A DNA stretch of 26,897 bases from Syntrophaceae bacterium UBA3084 (GCA_002367335.1 DFBI01000037.1:1128-28024); one strand, 5' to 3'; shown: positions 1 through 8,268, counted from the first letter of the stretch. The notes: generated from the sequence alone by a model not told the origin. A program made the numbers and translations.

Positions 1-1
1 A

Positions 2-43
2 ATTAACACCATTTATCACCGCAAGCATCTTGAAGAGGATTAA
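2..43 (+). CDS. C-terminal tail of a 2-oxoacid:ferredoxin oxidoreductase alpha subunit (partial)
   Basis: The window opens inside an open frame that gives 13 residues (INTIYHRKHLEED) and then TAA at 41-43. The next gene starts at 47, only three bases later. In operons of this family the gene just before the beta subunit normally encodes the alpha (pyrimidine-binding) subunit, so this is most likely its last few codons. The identity rests on gene order; the visible peptide is too short to recognise. Confidence 0.4.
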   Translation: MNTIYHRKHLEED

Positions 44-46
44 GCA

Positions 47-796
47 ATGGTAAAAAAAGTTTTCGGAAAGCCAAAATATCTGAAAGACGCGCCTTTTCAT
101 TACTGCCCCGGCTGTGGACACAGCATCATCCACCGCCTCATGGCTGAGGTTCTTGAAGAGCTTGATATTGGAGACATAACCATTGGCGTTCCACCGGCCG
201 GCTGTGCCGTTTTGGCTTATGATTATTTTGATGTTGATATGGGGGAAGCTCCCCACGGTCGAGGCGCAGCGGTTGCCACAGGCATTAAGCGCACCCTTCC
301 GGACAGAATAGTTTTCAGTTATCAGGGAGACGGAGATATAGCCGCTATCGGAACGGCTGAGACTATACACGCCGCCAACAGAGGCGAAAATATCACTGTA
401 ATATTTGTCAATAACGGTTGTTACGGTATGACAGGCGGACAAATGGCTCCCACAACTCTTTTAGGACAAGCGTCTACAACTACGCCGGGAGGACGTAATG
501 CCGCCCGGGATGCCGCCCCCATTGATTTGAGTGAAATGCTGGCAATCACGCATGGCAGTGCCTATATTGAGCGTACGGCCGTGACTTCCCCTAAAACTAT
601 CAGGCAGACAAAAAGGGCTATCACCAAAGCCTTCAAAACTCAGATAGCGAACAAAGGTTTTTCACTTGTTGAAATTCTTTCCCCCTGCCCGGTCAACTGG
701 AAAATGTCACCTGTAGATGCTGTAAAGTGGATTGACAACACCATGATAAAAACTTTTCCCCTTAAAGTCATCAAGGCCGAAGTCGGAAAACTCTAA
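47..796 (+). CDS. 2-oxoacid:ferredoxin oxidoreductase, beta (TPP-binding) subunit
   Basis: This is the thiamine-pyrophosphate subunit of an enzyme that oxidatively decarboxylates a 2-oxoacid to acyl-CoA, CO2 and reduced ferredoxin in the cytoplasm. The 249 residues show CPGCGH at 20-25, the TPP signature GDGD at 94-97 followed by NN at 122-123, and a SPCP motif near 212-215. Cys20, Cys23, Cys53 and Cys214 are placed as the usual four ligands of the [4Fe-4S] cluster in short beta subunits of this family. The length is normal for the multi-subunit form. It lies three bases after the presumed alpha subunit and 21 bases before the gamma subunit, consistent with one operon. The sequence does not say whether the substrate is 2-oxoglutarate, 2-oxoisovalerate or another oxoacid; a pyruvate enzyme is also possible. 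Confidence 0.9.
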   Translation: MVKKVFGKPKYLKDAPFHYCPGCGHSIIHRLMAEVLEELDIGDITIGVPPAGCAVLAYDYFDVDMGEAPHGRGAAVATGIKRTLPDRIVFSYQGDGDIAAIGTAETIHAANRGENITVIFVNNGCYGMTGGQMAPTTLLGQASTTTPGGRNAARDAAPIDLSEMLAITHGSAYIERTAVTSPKTIRQTKRAITKAFKTQIANKGFSLVEILSPCPVNWKMSPVDAVKWIDNTMIKTFPLKVIKAEVGKL

Positions 797-817
797 AAAA
801 AAGGATTTGTTATTGTT

Positions 818-1360
818 ATGAAAAAAACAATCTTTGCGGGATTTGGCGGACAGGGCGTTCTTGTGATGGGTTATGTATTTGCAACTGCGGTCATGGATGA
901 CGGAAAGGAAACGACATATCTTCCCGCTTATGGCGCCGAAATGCGCGGGGGAACGGCTAACTGCACTGTTGCCGTATCGGACGAGGAGATATTCTCACCT
1001 GTTGCATCTTCACCAGATTATGCCGTGATCATGAATAATCCTTCAATGATAAAATATGAAAGCGCCGTGAAACCGGGCGGAATTATTTTTCTCAATTCGA
1101 GTCTCGTAAGCAAGGAATTATCGAGAGATGATATAATCGCGATTAAGGTGCCGGCCAGTGATATAGCCAAAAAGTTAAAAAATGAACGTATCAGCAACAT
1201 GATAATGTTAGGAGCCTTTGTAGAAAAAACAAAAATAACCTCCCTGGATTCAATCATGGACGCACTTGCCGAAAACATGAAGGGTAAAAGCGCAAGTCTT
1301 ATAAAGTTAAATAGGAAGGGACTGGACAAAGGTGCAGAATATGTTTCAGAAGGAGCGTAA
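818..1360 (+). CDS. 2-oxoacid:ferredoxin oxidoreductase, gamma subunit
   Basis: This 180-residue protein is the gamma (catalytic-domain) subunit that completes the complex with the alpha and beta subunits upstream. Family hallmarks are the N-terminal GFGGQGVLVMG at about 8-18 and the YGAEMRGGTANC stretch at about 38-50. The length matches free-standing gamma subunits. An AAGGAT-like ribosome site lies ahead of the ATG in an A-rich leader. The stop is followed two bases later by the start of the ACT-domain gene, so the two are probably translated from one message. Assignment to the family is firm; substrate specificity is not visible here. Confidence 0.9.
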   Translation: MKKTIFAGFGGQGVLVMGYVFATAVMDDGKETTYLPAYGAEMRGGTANCTVAVSDEEIFSPVASSPDYAVIMNNPSMIKYESAVKPGGIIFLNSSLVSKELSRDDIIAIKVPASDIAKKLKNERISNMIMLGAFVEKTKITSLDSIMDALAENMKGKSASLIKLNRKGLDKGAEYVSEGA

Positions 1361-1362
1361 TC

Positions 1363-1791
1363 ATGAAAACCGTTCAACAAATTGATGTATGGTTAAAAAA
1401 TAAATCCGGCACCCTGTCAGTTGTCAGTGATCTGCTGGGTGACAACAGGATCAATATCATTGCTTTTTACGTCACCACTCAGGGTGATGAGGGAATGCTT
1501 CATTTTGTTTCCAATGACAATGACAAAGCCATTAATGTTCTTAAAGCAGCCGAGTACAAGATGGAAGTAAAGGACGTAATTGCTTGCGAGGTACCCCACC
1601 ATCCGGGCGGGATGAACACAATTCTAAGGCTGCTAAAAACCGTCAACATCAATGTAAATTACATATATCCCTGCATTGGAACCGGCGATATAACCGTATT
1701 GATCGTGGGAGTAGGACCAGTTGAGGAAGCCTTGACGGTTCTTGGTGACAACTGGGTCCACATTCTGGGCAGCGAATTGTATCATATCTAA
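1363..1791 (+). CDS. Double ACT-domain protein, probable amino-acid sensor
   Basis: The 142 residues divide into two ACT-like halves of about 70 residues. Each begins with a strand-turn pattern typical of the fold: VWLKNKSGTLSVVSDLLGD in the first half and HHPGGMNTILRLLKTVNIN in the second. ACT domains bind small ligands, usually amino acids, and control a partner enzyme or gene. No catalytic or DNA-binding domain is attached, so it probably acts on a partner. It starts two bases after the gamma-subunit stop and ends the operon. Such stand-alone tandem ACT proteins often accompany oxoacid:ferredoxin oxidoreductases and aryl-CoA ligases in anaerobes. A feedback role by a branched-chain or aromatic amino acid is an inference from that context. 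Confidence 0.75.
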   Translation: MKTVQQIDVWLKNKSGTLSVVSDLLGDNRINIIAFYVTTQGDEGMLHFVSNDNDKAINVLKAAEYKMEVKDVIACEVPHHPGGMNTILRLLKTVNINVNYIYPCIGTGDITVLIVGVGPVEEALTVLGDNWVHILGSELYHI

Positions 1792-2053
1792 ATATCCCGC
1801 AACCGGGTTTCATCCAGAAGTACCCCCTCTCCACAATTTCTGCGCCTGCCTGTGCGCGTTCTCGCACGCAGACATGTCACCCACAAGATTGATTGTGCGG
1901 TGTACATTATTAGTATGCCTTCACGCAATCGTTTGATTACATTGACTTTACGAATCCTAACCCGGACAAGCCGGAACCAAACAAGATACATTTTCATCAC
2001 GAAAACACGAAAAAGAAAATTTAATTTCGCACCTTCTTTTTTCTTCGACAGGT

Positions 2054-2077
2054 CTTCGGCGTGAGCTCACGCCGAAG
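2054..2077. terminator. Perfect 24-bp palindrome, possible terminator
   Basis: The two arms, CTTCGGCGTGAG and its exact complement, meet without a spacer, so RNA would form about a 10-bp GC-rich hairpin with an AGCT loop. It sits 263 bp after the ACT gene and before the glcD promoter. The bases after it on the plus strand (CCAATTTT) are only weakly U-rich, so intrinsic termination is uncertain. A protein-binding site is the alternative. Confidence 0.4.
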
Positions 2078-2127
2078 CCAATTTTGTACGAACTTTACAA
2101 TTAAGGGACTAATAGCAAATTTTCTCT

Positions 2128-2155
2128 TTGATAATAACTGTATATGGGTTATAAA
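2128..2155 (+). promoter_or_regulatory. Sigma-70-like promoter ahead of the glcD-TRAP operon
   Basis: TTGATA at 2128-2133 and TATAAA at 2150-2155 are separated by 16 bp; each hexamer matches consensus at five of six positions. It would give a leader of about 140 nt that includes the inverted-repeat element at 2195-2268. Judged by eye only. Confidence 0.45.
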
Positions 2156-2194
2156 CTTAACAGAAAAATGAACGGTGTATCAGGTTTGATGGCT

Positions 2195-2268
2195 TCGTAA
2201 AAAGTCCAAAAACTCCCTTTCCCCTTTATTTCCTCCCACCAAGAGAGGGGAAATCCGACTTTTTACGA
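2195..2268. repeat. 74-bp inverted-repeat element with TCGTAAAAAGTC ends
   Basis: Perfect 12-bp terminal inverted repeats (2195-2206 and 2257-2268) enclose a core that itself contains a CCCTTTCCCC-like arm opposite AGAGGGGAAA. It lies in the presumed leader of the glcD operon, 35 bp before the start codon. An element with the same ends but a different core occurs at 23115-23233. Confidence 0.7.
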
Positions 2269-2302
2269 GATTGTCAGGTTTATCTCAAGAGGAGGTATTG
2301 CA

Positions 2303-3676
2303 GTGTTAGATGAAAAAATTACCAAAGAACTTAGAAAAATAGTCGGGGACAAAAACTATCTGGACACTTCCGAAGATTTGATGAATTATTCATACGATGC
2401 CTTTGTGCCGGAAGCCAGACCAGAAGCGGTGTTGCTGCCATTGACTACTGAACAGGTCTCCGACATCATGAAGGTAGCCCATCGTGAAGAAATCCCGGTA
2501 ACACCCCGAGGGGCAGGGACAAATATTAGCGGTGGGTCAGTTCCCATGAGAGGAGGAGTAGTACTTGCCTTTACCCGCATGAATCGCATTCTTGAGATCA
2601 AAAAGGAAGACCGTCTGGCAGTGGTTCAACCAGGAGTCATCAACGCGGAATTGCAGGCAGAAGTAGAAAAGAGAAGTCTCTTCTACCCCCCTGATCCAGC
2701 TTCTATGAGCGTATGCACCATGGGTGGGAATGTAGCCGAGAATGCTGGGGGGCCCCGGGGAGTCAAGTACGGGGTTACACGAGATTATATCCTGGGTCTC
2801 ACCGTTGTGTTGCCAGAGGGACAGATTATTCGAGTAGGTGGACGTACAGCAAAAAACGTCACAGGGATAGACCTTGTTGGGTTTTTTACCGGCTCAGAAG
2901 GAACTCTGGGAATCATCACCGAGATTACCTGCAAATTACTGCCAAAGCCGGAGGCCAACCAGACCATGCAGGCCATTTTCCACGACTTGGATCTGGCAGG
3001 CAAAACCGTAGCAAAGATCATGGAAGAGGGGATGTTACCCGTAGCATTGGAACTTATGGATTCCGTGGTGATCAATCTGGTCGAAGACTCGGCCCACATC
3101 GGTCTGCCCAGAGAAGCAGAGGGTGTCCTGTTGATAATGATGGACGGCCCTCAGGAAAGCGTGAAGCTGCAGGTGGAAAATATCGCTCAATTATGCCGGG
3201 ATCAGGGAGCTGCAGAAGTTCGGATAGCAAAAACCCCGGAAGAAGAAAACGCTCTCTGGTTCGCACGTAGAAGCGCTTTTGGGGTTATGGCTCGTTCGAG
3301 ACCCAATTGCATCGTCGAAGATGTCACTGTACCGGTGAGCAAGGTTCCAACAATGGTACGGGAGATCGTGGCTATTGCCCGCAAATATGAACTCGTTATT
3401 GGCGTATTAGCTCATGCGGGAGATGGAAACATGCACCCACTTCTCCTTACGGACGAGCGGGAAAAAGATGAATGGGAACGAACTCAGAATGCTATTCGGG
3501 ACATCGTTCTGAAGGCTGCAGAACTTGGCGGAACCCTTTCAGGAGAACATGGCATAGGCATGGCCAAGAACCAATTCTTAGATCTGGTGATGGACAAAGA
3601 AACCCGCCGGTTCATGGGGAAAATCAAAAAGGCCGTAGACCCTAAAAGAATATTGAACCCGGGTAAATTCGTCTAA
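2303..3676 (+). CDS. glcD: GlcD-type FAD-linked 2-hydroxyacid dehydrogenase
   Basis: A 457-residue flavoprotein of the vanillyl-alcohol-oxidase fold that oxidises a 2-hydroxyacid (glycolate, D-lactate or similar) to the 2-oxoacid. The FAD_binding_4 domain occupies about residues 40-215, with PRGAGTNISGGSVP near 70 and GGNVAENAGGPRGVKYG near 142. The C-terminal FAD-oxidase domain carries HAGDGNMHP near 373 and SGEHGIGMAKN near 416; these are the metal/substrate-site motifs of the family. The start is GTG at 2303, chosen because GGAGGT at 2291-2296 sits six bases ahead. The next gene encodes the matching Fe-S subunit and the next three a TRAP transporter, so imported hydroxyacid is the likely substrate. 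D-lactate is as plausible as glycolate. Confidence 0.88.
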   Translation: MLDEKITKELRKIVGDKNYLDTSEDLMNYSYDAFVPEARPEAVLLPLTTEQVSDIMKVAHREEIPVTPRGAGTNISGGSVPMRGGVVLAFTRMNRILEIKKEDRLAVVQPGVINAELQAEVEKRSLFYPPDPASMSVCTMGGNVAENAGGPRGVKYGVTRDYILGLTVVLPEGQIIRVGGRTAKNVTGIDLVGFFTGSEGTLGIITEITCKLLPKPEANQTMQAIFHDLDLAGKTVAKIMEEGMLPVALELMDSVVINLVEDSAHIGLPREAEGVLLIMMDGPQESVKLQVENIAQLCRDQGAAEVRIAKTPEEENALWFARRSAFGVMARSRPNCIVEDVTVPVSKVPTMVREIVAIARKYELVIGVLAHAGDGNMHPLLLTDEREKDEWERTQNAIRDIVLKAAELGGTLSGEHGIGMAKNQFLDLVMDKETRRFMGKIKKAVDPKRILNPGKFV

Positions 3677-3735
3677 TCAGCGGTTACAATGACTTTCTGT
3701 CAAGTTATTTGCGATACAATATCGGGAAGGTTAAA

Positions 3736-5031
3736 ATGATTATGAGAAGCAAGGTATTGCTTAGCGAACATACCAAAGAGAATCTATATCACTGCAACAA
3801 GTGTGGCTTATGCCTGCAAGCCTGTCCAGTATACAAGGAACTCCTCGTTGAATCAGCAAGCCCACGGGGGAAGGTTCAATTGTGCAAACATGTCCTGGAA
3901 GGTGACATGAATCTTTCAAAAAAGGTGAATGATATTTTGTTTTCGCAGTGTCTGCTTTGCGGGTCTTGCGTGGCAGCCTGCCCGAGTGGCGTACACCAGG
4001 ATGAGCTGTTCTCCGGCCTACGCTGGCGGGCAACTCAGCGCTACGGGATTGACTGGTCGAAGAAAGTTTTATTCCAAACACTCTCACACAAATGGATAAT
4101 GTACGGCTCTACGTGGTTTGTAAAATGGGCCAGGAAGCTCTTCAGCGGCCCGTGGATAGAGAGTAAAATAAAACTTGGCAATCTTCCCGTAGACGGAATC
4201 CCACCCTTTAATCCTAAGCCTTTCAATCGTGAGTTCCCGGAGATTGTTAAACCAGAAGGACCACCAAGGGCTCATATCTTGTATTTTCACGGTTGCGCTA
4301 CTAATTACGTTTTTGGGGATATTGGCCGGGCGGTTGTCACAGTTCTAAGCAGCATGAGAGTGGAGGTTGAAATACCAGGGGATCAAGGTTGCTGTGGCCT
4401 TCCAATATTCCTGTCAGGTGACCGTGAAACATCTCTGAAAAGTATCCAGGAAACCGTGAGATTGTTTGCACGCAAAGACGTAGATGCCGTTATAGTTGAT
4501 TGTGCCACTTGCGGGTCGGCACTGAGAAAAGAATACTCTCAAATACTGAGGGAACTTCGTGACCTGGGAGAAGATGTAGAAGAAAGACTGATAAAAGACG
4601 CAGAGCTCCTGGCATCGAAAACCAGGGACATATCAGAGTTTATCGATGAGCATATGGACTGGTTACCCGAATTTCCAACGACGGAGGGTCCGGTAGTTCG
4701 GGTAACCTATCATGATCCCTGCCACCTGTTGAAGGGACAAAATGTAGGGCTCCAGCCAAGACACATCCTCAATTCTCTACCAAATGTTGATTTTGTGGAG
4801 ATGGATGGGGCGGATACATGTTGTGGAGGTGGAGGTGAATTTCAAATAGACCATCCTGAAACTTCAGCAGCCATAACAAATCGCAAGATAAAACATATTC
4901 ACCAAAGTGGGGCTGAAGTCGTAGCCACGGGTTGTCCCGGATGTAATATTACTATCAGGTCACATCTGGATAGAAGCAAGGTTAAGGTGCTTCATACTGT
5001 ACAGCTTATACAAATGGCTTTCAAAGAGTAA
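3736..5031 (+). CDS. glcF: GlcF-type iron-sulfur electron-transfer subunit
   Basis: This protein takes electrons from the upstream flavoprotein and passes them on, probably at the membrane. Two [4Fe-4S] motifs are visible: Cys20, 23, 26, 30 and Cys72, 75, 78, 82, each in a CxxCxxCxxxCP pattern. Two CCG domains follow, marked by GCCGLPIF and by HDPCHL...CCGGGGEF...GCPGCN, as in heterodisulfide-reductase-like subunits. The frame opens at a TTG at 3709. The ATG at 3736 is preferred because GGGAAGG lies five bases upstream and it gives the usual short N-terminus before the first cluster (431 residues). It is transcribed with the GlcD-like gene 59 bp before it. GlcE, present in the enterobacterial enzyme, is absent, as is common in anaerobes. 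Confidence 0.87.
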   Translation: MIMRSKVLLSEHTKENLYHCNKCGLCLQACPVYKELLVESASPRGKVQLCKHVLEGDMNLSKKVNDILFSQCLLCGSCVAACPSGVHQDELFSGLRWRATQRYGIDWSKKVLFQTLSHKWIMYGSTWFVKWARKLFSGPWIESKIKLGNLPVDGIPPFNPKPFNREFPEIVKPEGPPRAHILYFHGCATNYVFGDIGRAVVTVLSSMRVEVEIPGDQGCCGLPIFLSGDRETSLKSIQETVRLFARKDVDAVIVDCATCGSALRKEYSQILRELRDLGEDVEERLIKDAELLASKTRDISEFIDEHMDWLPEFPTTEGPVVRVTYHDPCHLLKGQNVGLQPRHILNSLPNVDFVEMDGADTCCGGGGEFQIDHPETSAAITNRKIKHIHQSGAEVVATGCPGCNITIRSHLDRSKVKVLHTVQLIQMAFKE

Positions 5032-5049
5032 GAGCAATTTTTAATGAAG

Positions 5050-5055
5050 TATAAT
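5050..5055 (+). promoter_or_regulatory. Isolated TATAAT box in the glcF-dctP gap
   Basis: The 192-bp gap between glcF and dctP contains a perfect TATAAT at 5050-5055, but no convincing -35 hexamer at 16-18 bp. The gap also holds GCAACC/CTCAAT opposed to ATTGAG/GGTTGC around 5115-5162, an imperfect stem. An internal promoter for the transporter genes is possible but weakly supported. Confidence 0.2.
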
Positions 5056-5223
5056 GCTTGCATAGAAATATAAAACTTGCGTGAGGAAAGGAGGGGAAAA
5101 AGAATAATCAGGGGCAACCGAAACAGTTGAATTCTCAATGTTGGGTACAATTGAGGTTGCGCGGATTTCAACGGGACCGTTGCCGAACATTTAACAAGCA
5201 AGGAAAAAAGGGAGGATAGAAAA

Positions 5224-6318
5224 ATGAAAAGAAGAAGTATTGTGGTTTTAGTGGCAGTGGCATTGTTTGCCAGCTTTGCATTCAGCGCTGTAGAATGTAA
5301 TGCGGCAAAGAAAGTAATTCGCTGGAAATATAATTCATTGTGGCCGGTTGGCCTGGCGTTATATCAAGGCGATAAATATTTCTGTGATACTGTTAACAAA
5401 TTGAGTGACGGCAGACTAATCATCAAGCTCTATCCGGCAGGGCAATTACTGCCGGGATACCAGAATCTCGATGCCGTCAAAAAAGGAACTGTCCAGTGTG
5501 CCGGTGATTTTGGACCCTACTGGTCCGGGAAAAACACAGCTTTTGATCTCCTGGGCACCACCCCTATGGGCATGACCTGGATAGACTACATGCTCTGGAT
5601 ATACCATGGCGGCGGCCAGAAAGTTTATGATAAGCTTTATGGCAAATATAATTGCAAATGGATACTACAGAATTTTACTCCGGTAGAAGCCGGTTTTCGC
5701 ACACATGTACCAATTTCCACGATTGAAGACTTTAAAGGTCTGAAACTAAGGATGGGAAGTTTGTTTGGCCAGAAGATTCTAAAAAAACTCGGCGCTTCAC
5801 CCACATTGTTGGACAGCAGCGAGATATATGAAGCTGTGGCAAGGAGCGTTGTGGACGGCGCGGAATTCAGCATACCAGTCGTTGACTGGACCGTTGGATT
5901 CCAGAAAATCACCGAATACTGGTGTGCCCCTGCATGGTACCAGACAGCAATAGTGCTGGGAGTCATGATAAATAAAGAGGCTTGGAATTCGCTGCCCGAT
6001 GACTTGAAAGATGTAGTCGTGCAAGCAGGCAGGGCTAGCACTGCCTATATGAGTTCGTGGTTTGAGCATGGAAACATCAAGGCAACACACGACTTCATCA
6101 AGTCAGGTACAAAAATGACACATCTGGATGATAAGTCGATGGCAAAGTTACGCGTTATAATAAATGAAGTCTTATCAGAAGAAGCGGCAAAAAATCCCGA
6201 CTTCGCAATGGTATTAAAATCTCAAATACAATACATGAAGGGCTTTGCACCAGTGAGGTCTTATGAATCACCTTATACTTTTGGATTTAATCCGGAGACT
6301 TTTCCCAAATTACCTTAG
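5224..6318 (+). CDS. dctP: TRAP transporter periplasmic solute-binding protein (DctP family)
   Basis: A 364-residue secreted binding protein that captures an organic acid in the periplasm for the DctQM permease. A signal peptide is evident: KRR, a hydrophobic run at about 6-22, and a likely signal-peptidase cut near Ala27/Ala28. The mature protein has the DctP fold features, including the conserved FKGLKLRMGS near 172-181, whose Arg binds the substrate carboxylate in this family. GGAGG at 5211-5215 is well placed before the ATG. The gene follows glcD/glcF and precedes the permease genes after a strong hairpin. Its general look recalls binding proteins for 2-oxo- and 2-hydroxy-monocarboxylates, which would suit the linked dehydrogenase; that specificity is an inference. 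Confidence 0.9.
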   Translation: MKRRSIVVLVAVALFASFAFSAVECNAAKKVIRWKYNSLWPVGLALYQGDKYFCDTVNKLSDGRLIIKLYPAGQLLPGYQNLDAVKKGTVQCAGDFGPYWSGKNTAFDLLGTTPMGMTWIDYMLWIYHGGGQKVYDKLYGKYNCKWILQNFTPVEAGFRTHVPISTIEDFKGLKLRMGSLFGQKILKKLGASPTLLDSSEIYEAVARSVVDGAEFSIPVVDWTVGFQKITEYWCAPAWYQTAIVLGVMINKEAWNSLPDDLKDVVVQAGRASTAYMSSWFEHGNIKATHDFIKSGTKMTHLDDKSMAKLRVIINEVLSEEAAKNPDFAMVLKSQIQYMKGFAPVRSYESPYTFGFNPETFPKLP

Positions 6319-6348
6319 TAGCTGAACTAGAAGATATTAGTGATTGCT

Positions 6349-6381
6349 AATTTCCCGGGAGATGGTTTCTCCCGGGAAATT
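6349..6381 (+). terminator. Strong 14-bp hairpin between dctP and dctQ
   Basis: Arms at 6349-6362 and 6368-6381 are perfectly complementary (AATTTCCCGGGAGA and its complement) with a 5-nt loop. No U-run follows. In binding-protein transporter operons a hairpin here typically stabilises the binding-protein message or attenuates read-through, giving more binding protein than permease. The structure is seen directly; the role is inferred. Confidence 0.6.
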
Positions 6382-6427
6382 ATTACCACAAAATGTTATT
6401 GATCCCTAAGAAAGACAGGAGTCTTAA

Positions 6428-6940
6428 ATGCTAAGGATAAAAAAACTATTAGGGGTATTTGATGGCATCAGCGAATGGACAGGCAGAATATGCGTCTGGT
6501 TAGTTATCCCGCTTATGCTTGTACTGGTGTATGAAGTAATAACGAGACGCTTCTTCAACAGGCCTGGCGTATGGGCCTTTGAAACAAGCATTCAGATATA
6601 TGCTTTTCACTTTATGCTCCTGGCTGCCTATACTCTCCTGAAAAAGAAGCATATTTCCGTGGATATTGTTGTGAGCCGATGGTCACCAAAAACCCGGGCA
6701 ATACTTGATATGATAAATTCTCTTATTCTTTTTTTTCCATTTGTGTTGGTCATTCTCTTTGAAGGAACGTATTATGCCCAGGAGTCATGGGCTATAAAAG
6801 AGGTTAGCTATACCGTTTTTGCGCCTCCTATTTACCCAATCAAAACAGTTATTCCCCTTACCGCCCTGATGTTATTAATTCAAGGAATATCCGATTTTCT
6901 GAAAAATTTAATTTTTGTTACAAAGGGGGAACGGCTATGA
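6428..6940 (+). CDS. dctQ: TRAP transporter small permease subunit
   Basis: A 170-residue inner-membrane protein with four predicted hydrophobic segments (roughly 18-38, 52-70, 93-113 and 135-158) and a basic N-terminus, the normal form of a DctQ subunit. A YEVITRRFFNRPGVWAFE stretch after the first segment matches the family's conserved loop. AGACAGGAG lies before the ATG. The stop overlaps the next start as ATGA at 6937-6940, showing tight coupling to the large permease. It pairs with DctM to move the substrate bound by DctP using an ion gradient, usually sodium. Confidence 0.9.
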   Translation: MLRIKKLLGVFDGISEWTGRICVWLVIPLMLVLVYEVITRRFFNRPGVWAFETSIQIYAFHFMLLAAYTLLKKKHISVDIVVSRWSPKTRAILDMINSLILFFPFVLVILFEGTYYAQESWAIKEVSYTVFAPPIYPIKTVIPLTALMLLIQGISDFLKNLIFVTKGERL

Positions 6941-8268
6941 CTATTAGCATGGTATTGGCAGTTTCGATGTTTGTCCTGCTTATTACAGCATTATTATTAG
7001 GCTCACCTCTTGCGTTTACATTAGGAGGTATAGCCGTTATATTTGGATATTTTGGCTGGGGTCCGGAGTGCTTTGGTATGTTCATAAACCGCATTTATAT
7101 GACTGTGATGAACTCTTACGTTCTTGTTGCAGTACCACTATTTGTTTTAATGGCAAACTTTCTGGATAAATCCGGCATTATGGAGGGGCTTTTCAATTCA
7201 ATGCGCCAGTTATTTGGCCCTGTCAGAGGCGGGGTGGCAATGTCAGTTGTAGCAGTTGCCACTATTTTCGCAGCCTGCACAGGGATTATCGGCGCGTCCG
7301 TTGTTACTATAGGGCTTCTGGCCACTCCTCATCTGCTCCGGTATGGTTATAAAAAAGAATTGATCGCTGGATCAATATGCGCGGGTGGAACACTTGGAAT
7401 TCTTATACCTCCCAGCATAATGCTTGTCCTCATGGGATCATATGCCGGAATATCAGTAGGCCAGCTTTTTATGGCAGGAATCATTCCCGGTTTGATCTTG
7501 TCCGGCCTGTACATTCTCTATATTGGTGTGGTTTGTTGGCTGAAACCCAATTGGGGACCAGCTATGTCGGCTGAGGAGAGAGCCTCCATACAATTTAAAG
7601 AGGTGATTATCGATAGTCTGAAAAACCTTGTCCCCCCTGCCGTGCTGATCATTTCTGTCCTGGGATCGATTTTTGCCGGCGTTGCAACACCTACTGAAGC
7701 TGCCGGCATGGGTGCATTCGTAGCTCTTCTGATGATGATAGCCTACCGCCGGTTCAGCTGGAAAGCATTAAGGGAGTCAGTTATAGCAACCGGTACGGTT
7801 ACCTCAATGGTGTTGATGATTGTGGTTGGCGCTACCTGCTTTACCGGTGTTTTTATCGGATTGGGTGGTGACGAAGTGGTGTCCGAACTGGTACTGGGCA
7901 TCGGCGGCGGTAAGTGGGGTGCTTTCTGGATAATGATGCTCATCGTTTTGATTCTTGGAATGTTCATCGATTGGATCGGGATTACGATGATTTGTCTTCC
8001 GCTTTTTGTGCCCATAGCAAAAGAGCTCGGGTTTAATCCGCTGTGGTTTGTTATGATGCTGGCAATTAATATGCAGGCCTCATTTCTAACACCGCCTCTT
8101 GGTTATGCCTTTTTCTACTTTAAAGGGGCAGGAGGGGCCGCAGATCAAATAAGTATGGCAGAAATTTACCGTGGCATCACTCCTTTTATTATACTTATGA
8201 TAATCGGCCTGATCATCTGTGTTTACTTCCCCCAGACAACTTTATGGCTGCCCAGCGTGATGGAATAA
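6937..8268 (+). CDS. dctM: TRAP transporter large permease subunit
   Basis: The 443-residue multi-spanning protein has the DctM signature near residues 105-170: ACTGIIGASVVTIG followed by GGTLGILIPPSI. A long series of hydrophobic segments covers most of its length, as expected for about a dozen membrane passes. It is the transport channel of the three-part TRAP system and belongs in the inner membrane. It overlaps dctQ by four bases and ends the operon; about 400 bp of non-coding sequence follow. Length and motifs are ordinary, so the system looks intact. Confidence 0.92.
   Translation: MTISMVLAVSMFVLLITALLLGSPLAFTLGGIAVIFGYFGWGPECFGMFINRIYMTVMNSYVLVAVPLFVLMANFLDKSGIMEGLFNSMRQLFGPVRGGVAMSVVAVATIFAACTGIIGASVVTIGLLATPHLLRYGYKKELIAGSICAGGTLGILIPPSIMLVLMGSYAGISVGQLFMAGIIPGLILSGLYILYIGVVCWLKPNWGPAMSAEERASIQFKEVIIDSLKNLVPPAVLIISVLGSIFAGVATPTEAAGMGAFVALLMMIAYRRFSWKALRESVIATGTVTSMVLMIVVGATCFTGVFIGLGGDEVVSELVLGIGGGKWGAFWIMMLIVLILGMFIDWIGITMICLPLFVPIAKELGFNPLWFVMMLAINMQASFLTPPLGYAFFYFKGAGGAADQISMAEIYRGITPFIILMIIGLIICVYFPQTTLWLPSVME

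Larger units (their letters stand above)
1792..2302. other. 511-bp intergenic region with palindrome, promoter and hairpin element
   Basis: No credible gene is present. The region holds a weak 5-bp stem near 1852-1867, a perfect 24-bp palindrome (2054-2077), a sigma-70-like promoter (2128-2155) and a 74-bp inverted-repeat element (2195-2268), each listed separately. Short open frames on both strands lack ribosome sites and family features. It separates the oxidoreductase operon from the glcD operon. Confidence 0.7.

Noticed and set aside
2713..3270. 185-residue plus-strand frame inside glcD
   Set aside because: It lies wholly within a strong GlcD coding frame, and its composition (many Arg, Gly, His, Ser) is typical of a shifted frame.
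3709..3735. TTG start for the GlcF-like protein
   Set aside because: There is no ribosome site before it, while the ATG at 3736 has GGGAAGG at proper distance.
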